DNA of 64,000 nucleotides, from contig JACMZG010001908.1 in assembly GCA_018340805.1 (NCBI GenBank), positions 33,933,414 through 33,997,413 on the forward strand. The letters run 5' to 3'. Within the stretch, counting starts at the first letter, position 1; each line of letters begins with the position of its first letter. This document shows positions 11,614 to 24,100 of this stretch, one piece after another. Position numbers and translations under genes: made by a program. The notes below the pieces were generated by a model that ran no database searches, was not told where the DNA came from, and saw only the letters and a program-made list of their open reading frames with translations. This DNA is from Microvelia longipes (Eukaryota; Arthropoda; Insecta; Hemiptera; Veliidae).

Positions 11614-14600
11614 TTCGTACCACTAAATTCTGGTGGACTTCAGACTGTCAAAATGCTTCTGACCAAAGAGAACATGCTGTAATGGCCTATAAAAATAACC
11701 CCAGTCTATGCAATTATATACTTTTTAAAAAATCTGAAGCTATAGGTCGTAAAACAATAAAAAAAGTTAAAAGAAATTCGTGGAAAAATTATTGTTCTAA
11801 ATTAAATAATCAGACACCTGTCAAAAAAGTATGGCGCACTTTCAAAAATCTAAAAAATAAAAACAATGTTAACAACATCTCGAATAACAATATTGATGAA
11901 AATATAGCTTATAACATATTAAAAAAACTTTGTCCAGACAACGTGGCTGTTTCAAATCCTTTTCCAGATGAACCTTGGGCAGGTTGGAATAAAGCTGCTC
12001 ACGTTCTTTTGGAACCGTTTACTATGTCGGAATTAAATATGGCTATAAAACTAATAATAATTCTTGCCCCGGCTTAGACAGTATACATTACTCCATGATA
12101 TATAACTTACCAGTCCAATACATACAAATAATCTTAAATATTTTTAATAAAATGTATAAAAATGAGATAGACTTTCCTGTAACATGGTATGATGAGATAA
12201 TAATTCCTTTGCTTAAACCAGGTAAAGACCCAAATTTGTCAGATTCTTACCGTCCAATCGCTCTTTCATCCTGTTTTAAAAAAACTTATGAACGATTAAT
12301 TAAAAATCGCTTGGAGTGGTGGGTTGAAAGCAATGACTTATTACCTAAATCACAGTTCGGTTTTAGAAAATTTTGTTCAGTAAATCAACCTCAAGCTATT
12401 CTGATATCAGATATTTACGCAGCTTTTTCTTGTGATAAAAGTGCTCTGGCTTTATTTGTTGATATTCAGGGTGCCTATGACAATGTCAATTTGAGCAAAC
12501 TTTATAAAATACTTATATCACTCGGGTTTCCCCCACCATTAGTCAATAATATAATTAACCTTATCTCTGGGCGCAATCTGTTTATTAAAGTCAACGGCCG
12601 CTTAGTAGGCCCTAGAAGGACTTCAATTGGGCTGCCCCAGGGAGGAATATTATCTTGTCTTCTTTATGCTTTATATGTATGTGACCTTGAGTCTTACTTC
12701 GGTAATGATGTGCGAATCCTACAGTGGGCAGATGACGTTTGTCTATATGTCATTGCTAAATCGTTTGGAGATGCTCTACTTATACTATCAGCTGTAGTTT
12801 ATGCATTGCAGGAATGGGCTAGGGATAAAGAGCTGACTATTTCAGTCTCTAAGTCCTTTGTAAGTCCTTTTTCCCTTAAGAGAGCGATACCTTTAGGCGA
12901 TTCAGTTGTTTTGAATAATACTTTATTTCCCATAACGACCGAACCTAAATTTTTAGGCTTGCATCTAAACACTAAACTTACTTGGTCAAATCACATAAAT
13001 TTTATTTTAAGAAAAGTAGATACATATATAAATGTTTTAAAATCTGTTTGTAGTACTTATTGGGGTGCCGACGTTAATACTGCACTTCTCTATTATAAAG
13101 GAACGATTCGGTCGGTGATAGACTTTGGAGCCATTTTCTACGGTCAAGCAAGTAACAGACTTCTAGAGCCACTGCAAAAAATTCAAAATACTTGCTTACG
13201 TATTTGTTTAGGAGCTCTAGCTTCGTCTCCACTCGTATCTCTGTACTGCGAATCTAATGAGCATCCTCTTTTTATTCGTCGTCAAATTTTATGCGACAGA
13301 TTTTTTATTAAAAATTTATCATGTAATTCTACAGTAAGTCAAAAAATATCTAAACTAACTTCAGCTGTCCTAACGTTTCCCTTCTGGGAGCGAAAAAAAT
13401 CCCCTCCTTTAGTCCATAGTTTTACTGAAACAGCTATATTCCGCAACGACATTCATATTTACCATTCAGTTCCGTATAAATCTACAAATTACAACGCTAT
13501 GATTTATTCCATACCCACCCATTTCATGGAGGATTTTTCAAAATATCCTATGTCAGTCAGGAACAGTATGTTTTGGGACAGTGTATATTCTCTGTGGCCA
13601 GGCTTCCAATATATTTTTACCGATGGTTCTAAAATCAATGATAGTACTGGTTGTGCTATGTATGATTATTCTCAGAATTATTCCAAAGGTGTTAAGTTAA
13701 ATAAATACGTCTCATCATACACAACAGAGCAAATTGCAGTGGTTGAAGCTTTAAAGTACATTTCTGAATCTACCCATAATCATTTTGTTATCTTCACAGA
13801 CAATCAAAGTTTAGTTTCCGCTATTCAAAATAAATCGTTCTCTTCTCTCAATAATTATTTAATATGTCAAATTATAAACTTATGTTTCTCTATCTTCATA
13901 AACAATAAAATCATAGTGTTGGTCTGGCTCAAGGGCCACGCAGGTATTACGCCTAACGAAACTGTAGATAATTTAGCGAAGGAGAGTTGTAACGATGATG
14001 AGTCAGCCATTCTCTATGGATTGCAGTATAAAGTACCATACAAAGATATTAATAGGCGAATAAAATTATCAGCTCTATCTAGTTGGCAAGTTTGGCAAAA
14101 TAACCAACAAGCCGGTAGTTTTTATACAGCTCACCAGCCTGTAGTCGGTCAAGTTCCTTGGTTTAAAGGCCAAGCTACAAGTAGATATTTTTCAACATTT
14201 ACGATTCGACTTCGTATAAACCATGGTATCTGTAAATCTTATTTAAACAAAATAAATTTAGAAAACGATCCAAACTGCACTTTTTGTAATACAGTTGAGG
14301 ATCTTGAACATATAATAATGCACTGTTCTCGCTATTCTGCCGAGCGTGCTGTATTGTTAAATGAACTACATGTTACTACAAGTGTCGCTCAACCATTTAA
14401 CTATATCTCCTTGTTATCTTCAAAGTCAATAGAAGTGTACAAAAAAATTTATTTTTTTGCTAGTAAACTAAAAATTAAAATTTAGTTTTTCTAATCTAAA
14501 ATTAAACAAATTTCATACAATATTAATTACAAAATAAGTATAAATAACAAATTAAATTACTATTAAAGTAATAAAGCTTTATCAAACATCTTACAAATAA

Positions 14601-14851
14601 TATAAAAACAATTTTCAAAGGTCCATAATCAAATAAACAATTTACATGCAAAACAAATTTTCTTTTATCAAGAGTTTAAACTATATTATTAATAACTAAT
14701 CCACAATATTAAAAGTTCTTTTAATCAATAAATTATTTTATTTTTATTTTAATATTTTCTATCAAAATTTTTAACAGTTTTATTACTTATTCAAGTCATA
14801 AAAGTATAAAATAAGTATTCCATGGCTGTATGGTCCTAGTAGACCAATGCC

Positions 14852-14879
<28 letters not shown>
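11614..14879 (+). mobile_element. 5'-truncated non-LTR retrotransposon (RT-RNase H LINE)
   Basis: The insertion is bounded by a 9-bp target-site duplication TTTAATTAA (11605-11613 and 14880-14888) and ends in a run of 28 A (14852-14879). The 5' end is lost: the reading frame starts inside the spacer before the reverse transcriptase (FWWTSDCQ), with no ORF1 and no endonuclease. About 365 bp of 3' UTR follow the stop. The same 3' tail (CTGTATGGT, CTAGT, ACCAATGCCA, A-run) recurs at 34661-34718, which shows a second copy of the family. The element lies inside the 11014-15640 inverted-repeat element, so it is the younger of the two. Confidence 0.93.
11616..14485 (+). pseudogene. LINE ORF2 fragment: reverse transcriptase, RNase H, C-terminal zinc knuckle
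   Basis: Frame one runs 11616-12077, and the protein then continues in the next frame from about 12048 to the stop at 14485. The switch lies at an AAAA run (12047-12050), consistent with a one-base deletion. Counting residues from the ATG at 12095, visible motifs are SYRPIALSS (51-59), catalytic FVDIQGAYD (D123), GLPQGGILS (179-187) and the YADD-equivalent WADD (211-214). RNase H acidic residues D510 (FTDGS), E551, D569 and D625 are present, then CTFC-x8-H-x4-C near 728-744. All catalytic residues are present downstream of the frameshift. The RNase H domain points to the I/R1/LOA/Jockey-type side of the LINE tree; the exact clade is not resolved. Confidence 0.92.
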
Positions 14880-14882
<3 letters not shown>

Positions 14883-15654
14883 AATTAAGTCAAATGAAAT
14901 TATTTTATTTAAATTTAAAGACTTTAGTTTCATTTCAGTTAACTGAAGTTTATTTTAATCTTACTTATTTATTTTAATAAAATAATTTCATTTCACTTAA
15001 TTAAATTAAGCTTGTTATAATCATTAATACTACTCTAGTCAATAGTGGACCTCTTCACTTGAGAAGCAATATAGGACCCCCCCCCCCTCTTCATATTGGA
15101 CCCCTTGAGATGTAGGTTGGGGCTCTTTTATGTAAAACCCTCCTTGGGTCTATATGGCTCAGTCCACCACTGCTGATATGAGATTGTAGGATCAACTTGA
15201 TTGCAAATAATAACAATTTGTACTAACAATTTGTCTGTGTATCATTGACGTCTAATTGTAGTTATGTATGTACCAAGTTAAATTAAAAATAAATTGTTGA
15301 GTGAACGTAAATACTCTTTGACATTGACCAAAAGAGCGTGCAGATAATTGAAATAATGATAACTAGAACCAATTACCAATAATAAGTGAAATATTCAGAC
15401 GGAACTAAAGTAAACAAACAGTCCTTTAAAACCACAGTTTTTTCACTCAACTTAAAACTTTTTCACTCAACTTAAAACACCTGTAACTTTTATAATACGA
15501 ACATAATACTTAAGCTTGATGGCTCGTAGTTAGCGAACAACATTCTAGATTACGAAAATAGGCTTCATTTATCACAAATGCGGCTAATTACTAAAAAATT
15601 AAAAAAACTAACGCACCTCAAAAATTTCCCATAAGAATCAATTTCCCAATTTTT

Positions 15655-16020
15655 TAAAAAAACGTACACAAGTCATTCAATAAAAATTGAACTAATGCTG
15701 ATAATGAGATTAAACTTGGCACATATGTTAGTCTTATTTATAGTCACATGCATGCTAAATCTCAATCTGTACGCATAATTTTTCTGCGTTTTATGATTTT
15801 TCAAAATTTTTGCTGTTTCATTATTGATGATGAATGACTTCTTAAAAAATATATTTTCTGACTGATGCTACGATGATGACACACGCCATACAGACAGATA
15901 ACTTTGAGATATCCACTCTGGAGGCCTTAAAACACCTGAAATGGATCATTTCGGTTTCATCCTGATTTCGGTTTTTTTGCAAACATAATACTTTTCCTAC
16001 ATAAATGAGGAAAAGTAAAA
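15655..16020 (-). repeat. 5S-type dispersed repeat family, copy 3
   Basis: It contains ACTAATGCTGATAATGAGAT, CACATGCATGCTAAATCTCA, ACACGCCATACAGACAGATA and ends GAGGAAAAGTAAAA. It abuts the outer end of the large inverted-repeat element. A following block (CAAGCAAAGTGAGTCCAAAG, 16050-16070) resembles the family 3' part, so 15655-16100 may be rearranged. Confidence 0.7.
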
Positions 16021-17783
16021 ATTGCAGTGTATTTTGTATATTCTGAAAACAAGCAAAGTGAGTCCAAAGTAGAAAAGATGAGCGTAGTGAATTTAGTGTC
16101 ATATGATTTATGACACTATTAACCATTGTCAATGACTCGGCAAAAATTTAAAAAAGTCATAGAAAACAAAAAGTATCCCATTTATGTGAAATTTGGCATG
16201 AACCTAGTACTTAATAAGAACAATTAATGCGCCAATTTTTATCTCATTGAATTACATCTAATTGGAGCGAATCAGCATTGATTTCTCTTCAATTTTTTAT
16301 CTATTTTATAATTGAGTTTCTAATTCAACGCAATACAAGTTTAGTTTTTATACAGGTTTGTAATAATAGATTGTAAAATACATATTTTATTTTATAAGTA
16401 CAGCAATTTCATTAAAAATAATAAAAAAATATAAAAATTTACAATTATATACAAAATATTTGGCATTCAGTCTGAATAACAAAGAACATACAAGTTTTTA
16501 TTTCCTTGAAACATTTTTGAACTCTTATAGAAATAATGTCTAACAATTAAAAATTTTTCATTAATTGTATTTTGAATTTTATGGAGTTCTTCCTTGTATG
16601 ATGTGACCTCAAATGTACTGATTATGAATTTTCTTTATTTTAGAAACACTTAATTTTCAAAAACAGCAAATTCATGAAGTGATATGTCAGCATTTTAACA
16701 TCTTGGCTGTTTTGCTAATTATTTTCATTACTTTATTTTCCTTATAAGAGCTCAGTGTGAAATTTTAAGAACTTTACTAAATTGTTATTTCTTAAATGGA
16801 AAAGAAGCTAATCCAATAAATAAGTAATCTATATAATAACCACAACAAAACAAATCTTGTTTGTTTTCTATCTTCTAGTTTTGTTAAAATTTTGTTTAAA
16901 ACAAAGCAAAATTATCTGCGTCGTTACACATCTTTAATTTACTGCTACTTTTAAAGTAGTCAAACCTTTAAAAATTCAAACTAGCATCAAATTAACTTTT
17001 TGTTATAGTGAACACATTATAAAAGTACAAAGTTTCATATCATGAACAAATTAAAAAAACATGCATGTTCCTAATTGCTAAGAATTATGAAAAAGATCAA
17101 GAGGCACTGTAGCCTGTGAATCCAAATTTAGTTTTGCTGCATCAATGATTCAAGAATCAGCAAAAGTACACTTTTATACGCTTAAAAATACTTAATATAC
17201 AAAGATATTACATATTAATTTTAGTTCTTTCCTTAAATAAAATAAAAAAAAACTAAGAGTAAATAAAACTTGTACTTTTTTAATTTGTTTATGCTTAAAG
17301 ATAATGACGAATTTCAGTCAATAACTAAGTTATAGACACAATCATAACATCAAACCAAATCGTAAACAGATTGATATTACATATAAAAAAAAGTAACAAA
17401 AAAAATCTTAGCCTTCTCTTTCCATGATTCAAAGAAGGTAATTGAAAATTAATAAATAAAAATATAGTTTATAGAATGTGTCGATTTAAATAAAGTAAAA
17501 TTTATTATATTATTACTATTAATATTTCTTTAATTTATAATTTCATTAAAATGTTTTTTAATTCTCCAAAATTAATTTTTTCATCCTTTACTTCTTCTAA
17601 ATTTTCATAGCAGAGGATGACACTCTTAAACTTAAAATAAACATAAATGAAGCTATTCACTTTATTTTATAAAGTTTATAGCTGACATACATGTGCTTTT
17701 CAAGAATTACAGGAACAAAGAGCCCTGCAACTTGATATCAATCAGAAAGCATCACTTAATTTTATGAATTTCAGCAAACATTC

Positions 17784-18055
17784 TTATGAAGATTTAGGCC
17801 TTCCGTTGGTGAACACGTCAACTCACTTCTGACAGTAGAATTCAGTTCAGGTTTTTCACAGCAGGGATTCGCAAAATTCATAGCCTGGCAGTCCCCTATT
17901 TTAGATAAAAATAATATTGCAGACCTCTACTTTAGAGCATTGTGTATTAATTCATGATGTCATATTTCCCTGAAGATGCCACCACAGTAGAAGCAAAACA
18001 TCATCTACATTGAGAGGGTAACCGTCGGAAGACCTAAACCTTCACGATAATAACC
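17784..18055. repeat. Short inverted-repeat segment beside the MED23 3' end
   Basis: GAAGATTTAGGCCTTCCGTT near 17788 is mirrored by GTCGGAAGACCTAAACCTTC near 18021-18040. The middle contains CCCTGAAGATGCCACCACAG. It is probably a transposon relic. The family was not identified. Confidence 0.45.
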
Positions 18056-18071
18056 GAGGATCCCTACGCAG

Positions 18072-18077
18072 TTTATT
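18072..18077 (-). terminator. Candidate poly(A) signal AATAAA for MED23
   Basis: TTTATT on the plus strand reads AATAAA on the coding strand, 24 nt after the MED23 stop codon. In so AT-rich a sequence it could be a chance match. Confidence 0.35.
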
Positions 18078-18100
18078 AATTATGATAATTAATCCTTATT

Positions 18101-21100
18101 CTACTGCACTAGCAGTGGGGATTGAGGAATTCCAGTAGGTTGCACAGTCGACTGAGCTAAAGCAGGAACCGAACCATCTCTATTCTCTATTTCCTCAATG
18201 CTCAAATGTGCAATAAACCTTAGACGCTTCTGCAGTGCTGGTCTAAGTCTTCTTATAATAGGTTCAGCTTCTGTCTTCATAGTATCACCAACAAACATGT
18301 ATTTAATATGATAACTGTTAAAAAGATTAAGGATGCAATACATGAATACTCTGCCTGCATGGATATTTTACTTTAAAAAATTTGATAATTTTTTATAAGC
18401 AAACCGCAATTTATTTTTGGGCAGAAAATAACTTATTGTAGTTATGAACCAAAAAGTTATGATTATCTTTAAAATAAGCTTTCAAATAAAGATAGTTAAT
18501 ATTTATAACAGAGGTCCGCATTTTAAATTAAAATATCACAAAAACAATGCTTCTTGAACTTACAATTCAAACTAGCACAAAAAAGAAATCAATTTTGATT
18601 TTTACCAAATTTTCAGTATAAAAATGATGCTTATTTAAAATCAAATCATCCATTCATTTATAATGAAAAATATAAAATAGTTTTTTTTTTAATTTAAGAT
18701 GGGCAATGTGTTGTGATGCTATATTGGATTTTGTCCAAAAGCTCTCGCTCTCATATGACTTAAATTGTATACTAAGTTTAATTAAAATTGGTTCAACTGC
18801 TTGACCCGTTTCATGTTCACTAAGGAGTACAGAGTACATACATATGGACCCAACTTCAATTCAATTAGTGGTATTTGTGGGTCCTAAACAGTTGATGAAA
18901 CAAAGTCAAACAATTCTTAATATAATACTTCTCTCTTCTATAGTGGGAGGTACGGAAGCAAAACCTAGTACATAATAAACCATTCAAACTAACAGTAATA
19001 TTTCAAAAATAATAAAGGGTAAGATGGTATGCAACCTCTTGATTTAATAGCCATTTCAGCTAGAGTTTTTGAAGAGCACAAAAGAAGTGCACACATTTAA
19101 AATCAAATTACAATTAAAACTATCCTAACCAACCATGTAAGGAAATGATCCAACAACTTAGAATTTATAACAAAAAATAGTATAAACATATTACTTGTTG
19201 GGGCGATAAATGATAATAAACGTAGTTTAAAATGAATAAATTATTTTCATAAAAATTTTATATGTCTTTTAATTCTTGGAACTAAACCGTATTTCAAATA
19301 GATTGGCTTAAACTAACTCTGTAGCATAACAATATGTGTTGCAAACAACATGCACAGAACAATTGGACAAACAAATAACTAAATAAAAGGATACAGTAGA
19401 TCACATATAGGATCCATATACTTCAGCTCAGTCACTGCCTTATCAACTTGTTCCAGGACTGTATATAATTCCAGGGTTAAATCCATTACACATTTAGACC
19501 TGTCTACATTAAACCTTTGAAGAAATGGACCAAAAAGATGACAAAGAAGAACCAATTGCTCTTCAGTTCGGACCAGAGGAGATAGCTTGTCTTTTACAAA
19601 CCTATAAAAATTTGATAATCATACATCTTTATAATTATTTTTTTATTATGCGGATTAAAGAAATGTAAAAAAATCAGGTACGGGGGTACCTCGGAACTTT
19701 TCCTCATCACATCAGATTTACTATGCTCATCCTCCCTATTTTGGACTTCCTCAATCGTCCTCAGAATATACAATTCACAAAATGTCTTCCAACTCGCTTT
19801 GCTTGTCCTCAGATAGTAAATACATCAGTTTCATTCTCAACGGTCACCCATACAGCATTGACCAAACTCACTGCGTCTTAACTTTTATGATCCAACAAAA
19901 ATCATGGATATACTTGCCGTATTAAAACCAAACTTGGTGTACTTTATTATTACATAAAGGTAAACACTTGCCGTATTGAAACAAACTTGAACCGAATTTC
20001 AACGCTATTGATACTACTGTAAAATGTACACAAGTCATTTTGAAAAAATAGAACTAATGCAGATAATGAGATGGCTACATGCGTGCCAAATCTCAACTAT
20101 TTAGTAGCAATCCAATCACAACATTTTTCCGCGTTTAATGATTTTTGCTGAGTCATTATTGTGGGTTGATGACATCATAAATAAATTATTTTTCCCGAAT
20201 AGCACAACTACAGCATTAGACTGATTTTTGTATAAAGTTTCAACTCTCTAGCATAAATACACTAGGAGCTACAATGATAACAGACACACACACACAGACA
20301 GACAACTTTGAGAAAATCACTCATGGGGCCTTAAAAACACCTGAAACGGATAATTCTGGTTTCATCCCAGTTTCGGATTGTTTTGCAAACACAATACTTT
20401 TCCTATACACCTACAGTATAAATGAGGAAAAGTAAAAATTATTTTCCCAATAACACAAATACACCTATAGACTGATTTTGTACAAAGTTTCAACTCTCTG
20501 GCATGAATTTAATTTACCTATTGACCTTGTGATGTTACACAGCCTTATTTTTATCACGCTAATATCAAATTTTATTTGCCAAACTATTCACAATTTGGTG
20601 TACCTGGTGTATTTGGTATTCCCCAAATCACACCAAATATGGTGTGTGTAATATATTTATGGGTTTACATACAACAAATCCCTTAAAAATAGCATTTAAA
20701 AAAAAACAAACATGGGTTTCTAACTATAACATCAAAAATTTGAAAAAGATGGATTAATCTAAATAATTCTTTTTACACCTTATAACAATTTTTAAGTCTC
20801 CAAGTCAAATGGGGACGGAACAATTTGGGGAATACCAAAAACATAGAGACAGTACACCCTTATACAGTATAATAGAAATGATATCTTACTGTGGTACTGT
20901 AGAAATCTGCCCAGAACCTGCATGATGCCAAACAGCATGAGCCGTTGCAAGTGTATAAGCATACTTGTTTTCCAGTAATGAGTTATGAACATGTTGGAAA
21001 TTAAGTATACTGAAAGGGTCTGATCTGGGGGGAAGACCTATATCACCAAGTTCTGTGATCAGGTCAACTAATCTATCATTGAGAACTACCCTGTATGACT

Positions 21101-24100
21101 CTGGTAGAGCTGCCATCACCAAACCGACGCTGTTAATCCACATCTCTATTTCACTAGCACGGATAACAGTGTACCTGGCAAAATAATAAATAAATAATAT
21201 TAATTATAATTAAATCAGGCAACTCTATCCCACTGGGATAGGATAGAGCTAGCATCCAATTTCAGATATATCTGTGAAGCTACCTAATAAACTGACTAGT
21301 CCCTGACTAGATCCATCTCTTGTCACAATAAAATTAATTAATGTAAATTATTTAAAAAAAGTAAATTTAATATTTTGTTTTCTATTCTTAAAATAGTATA
21401 ATTATAATTCTCTATGAATCAATATTAAACAATTATAGATACTTTTTAATTCTCAATATTAGTTCAGCATTAAATATTTCATTTCATTTTGACTTTTCAG
21501 TATTCTAAGTTAAATGATAAAACTAAAATTCACAGTTAACACACACATAATCTAATCTGTGTGTCTAATTCACATTAGACACACACATATATATTTAAAA
21601 ATCCAATAAGATTCATGAGACAACTATAATAATGTTTGTACCATAGAATTAAAGAATTTGGTTAATGATTCCACATCTTAATTTAGTAATTAGAAAGAGG
21701 TAAAGGATCAGCTAGCAAGTAGGTTATGACATTGGGCCCTTTTTTAATTTAGTAATATAGAAATTAGAGAGAGGCAATGGATTACCTAGCAAGTAGGCCA
21801 CGTTGTTGAGCCCTTTATAATTTAGCCATTAGGGAGAGGCAATGAATCACCTAGCAAGTAGGCCATGTCATTGGGCCCTTTATAATTTAGTCATTAGGAA
21901 AAGGCAATGGATCACCTAGCAAGTAGGCCATGTCGTTGGGCCCTTTTTTTAAATTTAGTAATTAGGGGAAGACAATGAAGGGGAAGACCTAGCAGGTAAT
22001 CCATTTAGTTTGGATTTAGGCTGGAGTTTGGAGACAACTGTTGTCTCCAAACTTAACAGAGGTCCTAGACGGCTGAAGGCTCGACATCTCTATGACACTG
22101 AAGATGGTGTAAGCTGAAACTGAATCTGCCCTAATAAAGTGAATTTCGTGGAAAAGATTGAGTTGATGGTTTTTTATTGTAAAGGAGTAGTTTTAATTAT
22201 TTCCCAGAAATGCTTAACTTTACAACCATGTACCAATAGTACCTATTGTTACCATTATAAACATTAGCAATCAGTTGTAATAACAACACTAAATAGATAA
22301 ATAAAAATTAAATCAATACCCTTTAGAAATAACATCTAGAAGACAATTTCCAACAATATTTGGTTGAACTGGAAGAGCCATGAGTTCGACACAAGTAATG
22401 TAAAGGGCATGTCCTGCTGGGTTCAGAAATTCATTGAACCTCCAGTCAGTAGGAGGAAACTGGGCTGTCCCTGACATAGCTGCATTTGTGTGACTTAAGG
22501 AAAAGTTTTATTTTAAAAATTCAAATAATGTCAAATATAGGAAAAAATTAGCTGATTTTTTACTCAGTTTTATTAGTAAAATTAATATCCTCCTGGGATA
22601 GTTATATAATTACATTTACATACTCCTAAGTGATAGGTTTTTACACAGCCTCGTTAACTCAAATTGTAAATACCCTTCAGAGAAAGTGAAAAAATAGACA
22701 CCAACTTAACATAGGACTTTGCCAGTGTCATATTGGTACAAGGTAGTATTAAAAATTAGTAATTTATATACATTTATAATTTTAACAACAGAAACATTTA
22801 AGTAAGAAGGATTAAAAGTTATGTAAAAAGAGAAAAAATTCTCCCATGGAGGTCTGTACAAAGTTGAAGCATAAGTTGTAAAGAATTAAAAGTAAAATTA
22901 AAAATTACATTAAAAAATTATGTAAGGATTGAAGTGGGACCTTTTTTGCTTATTTTTTTAAAATTTATCATTGTACTGTTTTAAAAAGTTTATTAGTATT
23001 AACTGGCCATTTTGAGTTCTCTTTACAGTGGTGTCTGTTGGCCATAGGAGCTTATGAAATTTCTCCATAGGCTTTGCCTTTAGAGGAAACTTAAAATTGA
23101 GCTATAATACTTCCTTCCATTCCTTGTTATAACTTCTGCTTGTTTGCAGGTTTTATCAGTAAGAACTATTTCACAGTATTGCCATATTATTGCACATTTT
23201 TACTCATATTTAAAATATATTAGTTTATAAATTTATAGTACTACCATAATAGTTAAAGGCTTTTACAGTGGTTGGCATATGTAATATCATCAGCTGTATC
23301 TAGGTAACATTATAAAATATAATAAATTTACATTGCTAAAAAGTTAAAAAACATAGGTAGTGCAATCTACCACGCTCCAATTCTTCTAAAGACACCATTG
23401 AACTAACTGACATTAGATATTCACTGAAAATATTACCATCATATTATGATTTATTAATTATTATAATATTACTATTTATTGTCAGTAAATTCAAGAGAGA
23501 TAAAGCATTTAAAATATTTGGCATCATAATCCAAATGAAAACTAAACAATGTATAAATATTACATACGGCTGGCAAATAAATTTAAATATTATTCATAAA
23601 AGGATACAATCAACAACTCTCTGGATGAGATTAATGTAGTAATCAAGTTCAGGAACCCAAACAGACTTATCAGCTGTATCTGACTGCATGTATTTGGTGT
23701 AAGGATCTGATAAAGAAAATCCTCTCATATTGTCCCCTAGATTGCCCAAAATAGCTGATACAAGTTTTCTCTTCAAAGGAGGGTCCCTTAGTTTCCGCTC
23801 ATAGTAATGTAAAGTGTTATACAGATATGTCACAGGACGGTCTGCAATAAGAAAGTATTACCAAAAAATTAATAAACAAAATCATCAGCTAAGGAGAAAA
23901 AAAAGGTTATCTTAAATATCAAATAACATTTCATAAATTAGAGCTAATCAGCCCTGTCTGTTGAATTATGGCAAAATAACCACGTTTTTTAAGTAAGTAA
24001 TGGTACATAGTGGTTATTATTGGTTACTAGTGATTACCTTGAACCACAAATGACCAATAATAAGCCAAAATAGTTGGCTAAAACGCTAAAAAAACTACTG

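Larger units (their letters stand above)
11014..15640. mobile_element. Large inverted-repeat DNA element split by a LINE
   Basis: The left arm (about 11014-11600) is matched in reverse complement by the right arm (about 15005-15640). Shared blocks include GAGGTGCGTTAG, GTTTACTTTAGTTCCG, GAACCAATTACCAATAATAA and GGCGGACTGAGCCATATAG. Arms are about 570-630 bp, with indels and substitutions. A second inverted pair sits inside the right arm (TTAATTAAGTCAAATGAAAT and ATTTCATTTCACTTAATTAA). No transposase is visible between the arms. The interior is filled by the LINE at 11614-14879. This looks like a non-autonomous foldback or long-TIR element. Outer ends are approximate and I could not confirm a target-site duplication for them. 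Confidence 0.8.
16021..18100. other. AT-rich intergenic stretch downstream of MED23
   Basis: About 2 kb with no recognised gene. The only structure seen is the inverted pair noted at 17784-18055 and the MED23 poly(A) signal. The extreme right end is the 3' UTR of minus-strand MED23. Confidence 0.5.

Noticed and set aside
21681..22004. CRISPR-like array
   Set aside because: Units are contiguous with no unique spacers, and the setting is an intron of an animal gene; it is a minisatellite.
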